Source of the DNA: CAKSHP01 sp045590935
GTDB taxonomy: Bacteria > Bacillota > Clostridia > UBA1381 > UMGS1253
Direction: 5' to 3'
Length of the DNA stretch: 9,486 nucleotides
NCBI GenBank assembly: GCA_045590935.1
Contig: JAZNSA010000113.1
Coordinates: forward strand, 1 to 9,486
Shown here: positions 5,794 through 9,486 of the stretch, piece after piece
Layout of the letters: the number at the start of each line of letters is the position of its first letter
Numbering within the stretch: the first letter of the stretch is position 1
Program-made: the position numbers and the translations under genes
The notes under the pieces: model-generated
Told to the model about the DNA's origin: nothing
Databases searched by the model: none
Seen by the model: the letters and a program-made list of their open reading frames with translations, nothing else

Positions 5794-7029
5794 ATGATTG
5801 AAGCATTTAAAAATAAAATATGGCTTTCTTCGCCAACTATGCATGGTGAAGAATTGAAATATATGAAAGAGGCATACGAAACTAATTGGATGTCGACTGT
5901 CGGCGAAAATATAAATATTGTTGAAAAAAATTTTTGTGAGTACATAGGGTGCAAGTATTCAGTTGCATTAGCTTCGGGAACTTCGGCACTTCATCTCGCA
6001 GTTAAGCTTTCAGGGATTAAGCGTGGCGATAAGGTTTTTTGTACTGATATGACCTTTGGCGCAACTGTTAATCCTGTTGTTTATGAGGGGGGTATACCCG
6101 TTTTTATTGATAGCGAAATGGATACGTGGAATATGGACCCTGTAGCACTTGAAAAGGCGTTTGAAATTTATCCTGAGGTTAAAACGGTTATTGTTGCCAA
6201 TTTGTATGGTACGCCTGCTAAGTTTGATGAAATTTTAAGCGTTTGCAAGAGACACAATGCGGTTTTAATTGAAGATGCCGCTGAATCGCTCGGCGCTACA
6301 TATAAGAATAGACAGACGGGAACTTTTGGAACATATGGAGTTATATCATTTAATGGAAATAAGATTATAACAGGGTCATCGGGAGGAATGCTTTTGACTG
6401 ATGATTTAGAGGTAGCAAATAAAGTGCGTAAGTGGTCAACCCAAAGCAGAGAAAATGCACCTTGGTATCAGCATGAAGAAGTTGGCTACAACTACAGGAT
6501 GAGCAACGTTATAGCAGGAGTTGTTCGAGGTCAATATATGCACCTTGATGAGCACATAAAGATGAAAAAAAACATTTTCGAGAGGTATAGAGATGGTTTT
6601 AAAGATTTACCTGTTCGAATGAATCCTTATATTGAAAAGGATATGGAGCCGAATTTTTGGCTTTCGTGCATGCTTATAGACGAAAATTATATGTCAAAGC
6701 AAGTCAGAAGCGACAGTGAAGCACTATATATTAAGGAGAGCGGAAAAACGTGTCCGACAGAGATTTTAGAAACTTTAGCAAGCTACAATGTTGAAGGCAG
6801 ACCGATATGGAAACCGATGCATATGCAGCCAATATTCAGGATGAATCCGTTTATTACTGCAAATGGCGATGGAAGATGCAGGACTAATGCGTATATTGAG
6901 ACGGGTGCCGTTTTGGCGGTTGACGAGGCTATATTTGAGCGGGGATTGTGTTTGCCAAGTGATATAAAAATGACCGAAGCCGAACAAGAGGTTGTTATCG
7001 AAATTATAAAGAGGTGTTTTAATGTATAA
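5794..7029 (+). CDS. DegT/DnrJ/EryC1 family sugar aminotransferase (EpsN/PglE-like)
   Basis: This PLP-dependent enzyme is expected to transfer an amino group to a nucleotide-linked keto sugar, probably at C4 of a UDP-4-keto-6-deoxy-HexNAc, giving an amino sugar for a surface glycan. The 411 residues carry the family landmarks: SGTSAL (61-66) for cofactor phosphate, EDAAESLGA (160-168) with Asp161 for the pyridine nitrogen, and SFNGNK (185-190) with Lys190 as the PLP Schiff-base residue. ARPIWKP-type and RGLCLPS blocks near the C-terminus match EpsN. It is longer than Bacillus EpsN (388), with extra residues around 300-320 and 350-375. I chose AUG 5794 because AAGAGGA (5782-5788) precedes it; the in-frame GUG at 5758 would leave only about 10 leader bases and no binding site. 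It overlaps the next gene by 8 bases. Exact sugar is not determined. Confidence 0.92.
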   Translation: MIEAFKNKIWLSSPTMHGEELKYMKEAYETNWMSTVGENINIVEKNFCEYIGCKYSVALASGTSALHLAVKLSGIKRGDKVFCTDMTFGATVNPVVYEGGIPVFIDSEMDTWNMDPVALEKAFEIYPEVKTVIVANLYGTPAKFDEILSVCKRHNAVLIEDAAESLGATYKNRQTGTFGTYGVISFNGNKIITGSSGGMLLTDDLEVANKVRKWSTQSRENAPWYQHEEVGYNYRMSNVIAGVVRGQYMHLDEHIKMKKNIFERYRDGFKDLPVRMNPYIEKDMEPNFWLSCMLIDENYMSKQVRSDSEALYIKESGKTCPTEILETLASYNVEGRPIWKPMHMQPIFRMNPFITANGDGRCRTNAYIETGAVLAVDEAIFERGLCLPSDIKMTEAEQEVVIEIIKRCFNV

Positions 7030-7702
7030 AAGATATATAAAAAGACCTCTTGATTTTGCGTGTGCATTGTTAGCTATAGTTGTTTTTTCGTGGCTTTATA
7101 TCATCGTTGCAATTTTAGTTAAGGTAAAGCTAGGCAGTCCCGTTTTATTCATACAAAAGCGTCCAGGTAAGGATGGAAGGATATTTAAAATGTACAAATT
7201 TCGTACTATGACAGATGAAAGAGATGAGTCAGGAGAACTACTACCCGATGAAATAAGGCTTACAAGTTTTGGAAGATTGCTTCGAAAAACGAGTCTCGAT
7301 GAGTTACCTGAAGCTTTTAACATTTTAAAAGGGGATATGAGTGTTGTTGGACCGAGACCGCAACTTGTTCGTGATATGGTATTTTTCAATGATGAGCAAA
7401 TGAAGAGGCAGAGCGTTATTCCCGGTCTTTCGGGACTAGCTCAGATAAATGGTAGAAATGGTATAACATGGGAAGAAAAGTTGTCATATGATTTAGAATA
7501 TATTGAAAAAATAAGCTTTATTTTGGATATAAAAATTGTTTTTAAAACAGTTTGGAAGGCGTTTGTTAAACAGGATGGGGTTTCCCAAAGTGGATTTGAT
7601 ACTGCCGAAGATTTCGGGGACTACCTTCTTAGAGAAAAGAAAATTGACGAAGAATATTACAAAAAGAAGATTGAGGAAAGTAAAGAATTGTTAGGAGTAT
7701 AG
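7022..7702 (+). CDS. Monotopic phosphoglycosyl transferase (PglC/EpsL-type sugar transferase)
   Basis: It is expected to transfer a phospho-sugar from a UDP-sugar to undecaprenyl phosphate at the cytoplasmic face, starting assembly of a lipid-linked glycan (PF02397 family). The 226-residue protein has one N-terminal hydrophobic segment (about 12-35) and no further membrane helices, the small PglC type rather than the large WbaP type. YKFRTMTDERDESGELLPDE spans 58-77. The catalytic dyad is Asp93-Glu94 in SLDELPE, the same numbers as in C. jejuni PglC. VGPRP and PGLSGLAQINGRNGITW follow. Two oddities are visible: Trp24 occupies the place of the helix-breaking Pro24 of PglC, and a charged tail of about 25 residues extends beyond the PglC/EpsL core. 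The AUG overlaps the aminotransferase end by 8 bases, with GAGGTG at 7011-7016. Confidence 0.94.
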   Translation: MYKRYIKRPLDFACALLAIVVFSWLYIIVAILVKVKLGSPVLFIQKRPGKDGRIFKMYKFRTMTDERDESGELLPDEIRLTSFGRLLRKTSLDELPEAFNILKGDMSVVGPRPQLVRDMVFFNDEQMKRQSVIPGLSGLAQINGRNGITWEEKLSYDLEYIEKISFILDIKIVFKTVWKAFVKQDGVSQSGFDTAEDFGDYLLREKKIDEEYYKKKIEESKELLGV

Positions 7703-7704
7703 TG

Positions 7705-8865
7705 ATGGGAAAAAAAAGAGTTCTTATAGTTGCTAGTGTTATATCGTTTATAGAATGGTTTAACAAAGAGAACTTAGAGTATTTAATTTATGATAAAAAT
7801 TGCGAAGTCCATTTGGCTGTGAATTTAGATTATATGGATGATACGAATGTTGAAAGAACAATTAAATATGTTGAACATTTAAAGCAGATTGGGGTTGTTT
7901 TACATAATATCGATTTTGCGCGAGAGCCAATTGATATGAAAAATATTAATGCGTATAAGTGTTTGAAAAAGATTGTTGATTCAAATAAATTTGATTTAAT
8001 ACATTGCCATACTCCAACGGCGTCTGTTTTGACAAGGCTAGCTTCAAGAAAAGCTAGAAAAAATGGCTCTGTTGTTATGTATTCATGTCATGGATTTCAT
8101 TTTCACAATGCCGCGCCTAAAAAAAATTGGATTATATATTATCCAATTGAAAAATTTCTTTCGAGATACTGCGATTATATAGTTACAATCAACAAAGAGG
8201 ACTTTGCGCGAACTCAGAAATTTCACGCTCCAAATACAAGATATATTCCAAGTGTTGGAGTTGATATATCAAAAATAATGAATACAAAAATCGACAAGGC
8301 TGAAAAGAAAGAGTCAGTTGGTGTGCCAAAAGACAAAATTATGCTGCTTTCAATCGGCGAGCTTATTGAGCGTAAAAATCACGAAGTAATTATAAGGGCG
8401 CTTGCAAAGCTTAATCGTGATGATATTTATTATGTTATATGCGGAAAAGGTCAGCTTATGGATTATTTAAAAAATCTTGCAAGCGAGCTAAATATTTCTA
8501 AAAATGTTATATTTTTAGGCTTTAGGCAGGATATTGCTGAGCTATGTAACGCTGCGGACATAAGTGCATTTCCGTCTAAAATAGAAGGACTTGGGCTTGC
8601 GGGCGTTGAAGCAATGGCAGCAGGTGTGCCGCTTGTTTCATCTAATGTTCATGGTATTCTGGATTATGTTATTGACGGAAAAACGGGATATGCTATTTCA
8701 CCTAATGATGTTGACGGTTTTGCACAAGCAATTGAAAAGCTGTCGAATAGCAAAGAACTCCGTGAGAGTATGAAAGCCGATTGTTTGAAAGCAGTTGAAC
8801 CATTTGAGTTGTCAAATGCTTTAAGAGTTATGTGGGATATTTATGATGAGGTATTGGTGAATTGA
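7705..8865 (+). CDS. GT4-family glycosyltransferase (EpsD/PglA-like)
   Basis: This is a retaining GT-B glycosyltransferase of family GT4, expected to add the next sugar to the lipid-linked intermediate at the cytoplasmic membrane face. The 386 residues show the N-terminal Rossmann-like half with FDLIHCHTP (96-104) and YSCHGFHFHNAAPKKNW (126-142), a segment typical of EpsD-like enzymes. The C-terminal donor-binding half has SIGELIERKNH (216-226), with Arg223 and Lys224 for donor phosphates, and the EX7E motif Glu294...Glu302 in KIEGLGLAGVE. AUG 7705 is preferred over the GUG one codon upstream because AGGAG (7693-7697) is 7 bases from it; it starts 2 bases past the previous stop. The next gene starts one base after its stop. 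Donor and acceptor sugars cannot be read from the sequence. Confidence 0.92.
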   Translation: MGKKRVLIVASVISFIEWFNKENLEYLIYDKNCEVHLAVNLDYMDDTNVERTIKYVEHLKQIGVVLHNIDFAREPIDMKNINAYKCLKKIVDSNKFDLIHCHTPTASVLTRLASRKARKNGSVVMYSCHGFHFHNAAPKKNWIIYYPIEKFLSRYCDYIVTINKEDFARTQKFHAPNTRYIPSVGVDISKIMNTKIDKAEKKESVGVPKDKIMLLSIGELIERKNHEVIIRALAKLNRDDIYYVICGKGQLMDYLKNLASELNISKNVIFLGFRQDIAELCNAADISAFPSKIEGLGLAGVEAMAAGVPLVSSNVHGILDYVIDGKTGYAISPNDVDGFAQAIEKLSNSKELRESMKADCLKAVEPFELSNALRVMWDIYDEVLVN

Positions 8866-8866
8866 A

Positions 8867-9385
8867 ATGAGTGTAAATTGGAAAAACCCATTAGTAAAGA
8901 AAGTTCTCGGATTTATACAGCATTATGATGAAAAAACATATTGGAATTTAAGGCGAAAGATTATCAAGAAATCGGGTGGGGTACTCTCTTTATGGTATCT
9001 TTTTCGTGTAAAAAGAATGGACGCATTCAATAATGCAAGCATTGGTATCAATATAGGATATGGCGCAGAATTTGACGGAATACCTCGTTTTCCTCATGGG
9101 CTATACGGAATTATTATTTCACCGTATGCGAAATTCGGAAAGAATGTGAGAATTTTTCATCAAGTTACAGTTGGTGATGATGGAAGAGACTCGCATAATG
9201 TGCCAACTATTGAAGATGATGTGTTTCTTTACCCCGGTTGTAAGGTCTTGGGAAAATGTACGATTGGTAAAGGAGCAAAAATAGGTGCAAATTGTGTTGT
9301 TTCCTTTGATGTTCCGCCATATGCGATTGTAACTGCCCCAAAACCAATAATTCATGTTAAGGAGAATATAGAAAGTGAAGTATAA
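8867..9385 (+). CDS. Left-handed beta-helix acyltransferase, serine acetyltransferase-like
   Basis: This is a hexapeptide-repeat acetyl-CoA-dependent transferase of 172 residues, of the serine-acetyltransferase-like branch common in capsule and EPS clusters. Residues 1-55 form a helical N-terminal part, much shorter than that of true CysE. Hexapeptide repeats run from about 57 to 158, including SPYAKFGKNVRIFHQVTVG (85-103) and the C-terminal coils GKCTIGKGAKIGANCVV (129-145). By comparison with CysE, His77 (in PHGLYG) and His110 (in SHNVPTI) correspond to the two catalytic histidines, while the Asp preceding the first His in CysE is Pro76 here. With this context the acceptor is more likely a glycan sugar hydroxyl or amine than free serine (inference). 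The AUG lies one base after the previous stop; GGTGA at 8856-8860 is a modest binding site. The last 11 bases overlap the next gene. Confidence 0.88.
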   Translation: MSVNWKNPLVKKVLGFIQHYDEKTYWNLRRKIIKKSGGVLSLWYLFRVKRMDAFNNASIGINIGYGAEFDGIPRFPHGLYGIIISPYAKFGKNVRIFHQVTVGDDGRDSHNVPTIEDDVFLYPGCKVLGKCTIGKGAKIGANCVVSFDVPPYAIVTAPKPIIHVKENIESEV

Positions 9386-9486
9386 GTACAAAGACATAAC
9401 ATCCTCTCTAACTAAAAAGAAAAATAGCAGAAGCTCTTTATGGGTTCAACTTTGGGTAAGAAAAGCATCTTTTCCAATAACGTATT
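9375..9486 (+). CDS. Start of a probable CDP-alcohol phosphotransferase (3' end missing)
   Basis: A frame opens at GUG 9375 and runs without a stop to the window end (37 codons). A TAG at 9369-9371 lies just upstream in the same frame, so GUG is the only possible start. GGAG at 9361-9364 is 10 bases upstream. The peptide begins MKYKYKDI, continues with a Lys-rich stretch (residues 14-17), then SLWVQLWVRKASFPITY (21-37). This basic N-terminus leading into an LWV...SFP-T-type segment before the first membrane helix resembles CDP-alcohol phosphatidyltransferase-family proteins in clostridial polysaccharide clusters. The diagnostic DGxxAR catalytic motif would lie beyond the window, so the function is tentative. 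The 11-base overlap with the acetyltransferase gene suggests translational coupling in the same operon. Confidence 0.5.
   Translation, partial: MKYKYKDITSSLTKKKNSRSSLWVQLWVRKASFPITY

Overview
The window is AT-rich DNA that most likely comes from an endospore-forming low-GC Firmicute of the class Clostridia. The evidence is a complete cotJABC spore-coat operon, Firmicutes-type WalJ and RlmH, strong purine-rich Shine-Dalgarno sites with AUG, UUG and GUG starts, consensus sigma-A promoters with extended -10 elements, and U-tailed terminators. All genes lie on the + strand. A genus cannot be fixed from the sequence alone.

Left part (1-4381) is core housekeeping and cell-envelope maintenance. The end of truA (tRNA pseudouridine synthase) is followed by uppP (undecaprenyl-diphosphate phosphatase). 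A clear promoter then drives murA, the first committed step of peptidoglycan synthesis, which uses a UUG start. After a perfect 13-bp hairpin come walJ (metallo-beta-lactamase-fold hydrolase) and rlmH (23S rRNA m3-pseudouridine methyltransferase, also with a UUG start). A terminator that overlaps the rlmH stop codon closes this block.

Middle part (4382-5587) is a compact sporulation operon, cotJA-cotJB-cotJC. A possible mother-cell promoter lies upstream, the first two genes overlap by ATGA, and a strong terminator follows. CotJC keeps all five dimanganese ligands expected of a manganese catalase.

Right part (5588-9486) is the start of a surface-glycan operon behind a near-consensus sigma-A promoter. 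It holds an EpsN/PglE-type sugar aminotransferase, a small PglC/EpsL-type phosphoglycosyl transferase, an EpsD/PglA-type GT4 glycosyltransferase, a left-handed beta-helix acetyltransferase related to serine acetyltransferases, and the first 37 codons of a GUG-started gene that looks like a CDP-alcohol phosphotransferase. Genes overlap or nearly abut, so they are probably co-translated. Together they suggest synthesis of an amino-sugar-containing glycan begun on undecaprenyl phosphate at the inner leaflet. The sugar 4,6-dehydratase, flippase and polymerase or ligase are not in the window and would have to lie elsewhere.

I see no CRISPR array, insertion sequence, phage gene or RNA gene, and no clearly new system. 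The points most worth a second look are the loss of the helix-breaking proline in the phosphoglycosyl transferase, the cryptic last gene, the acetyltransferase active site, and the related hairpins on both sides of walJ-rlmH.
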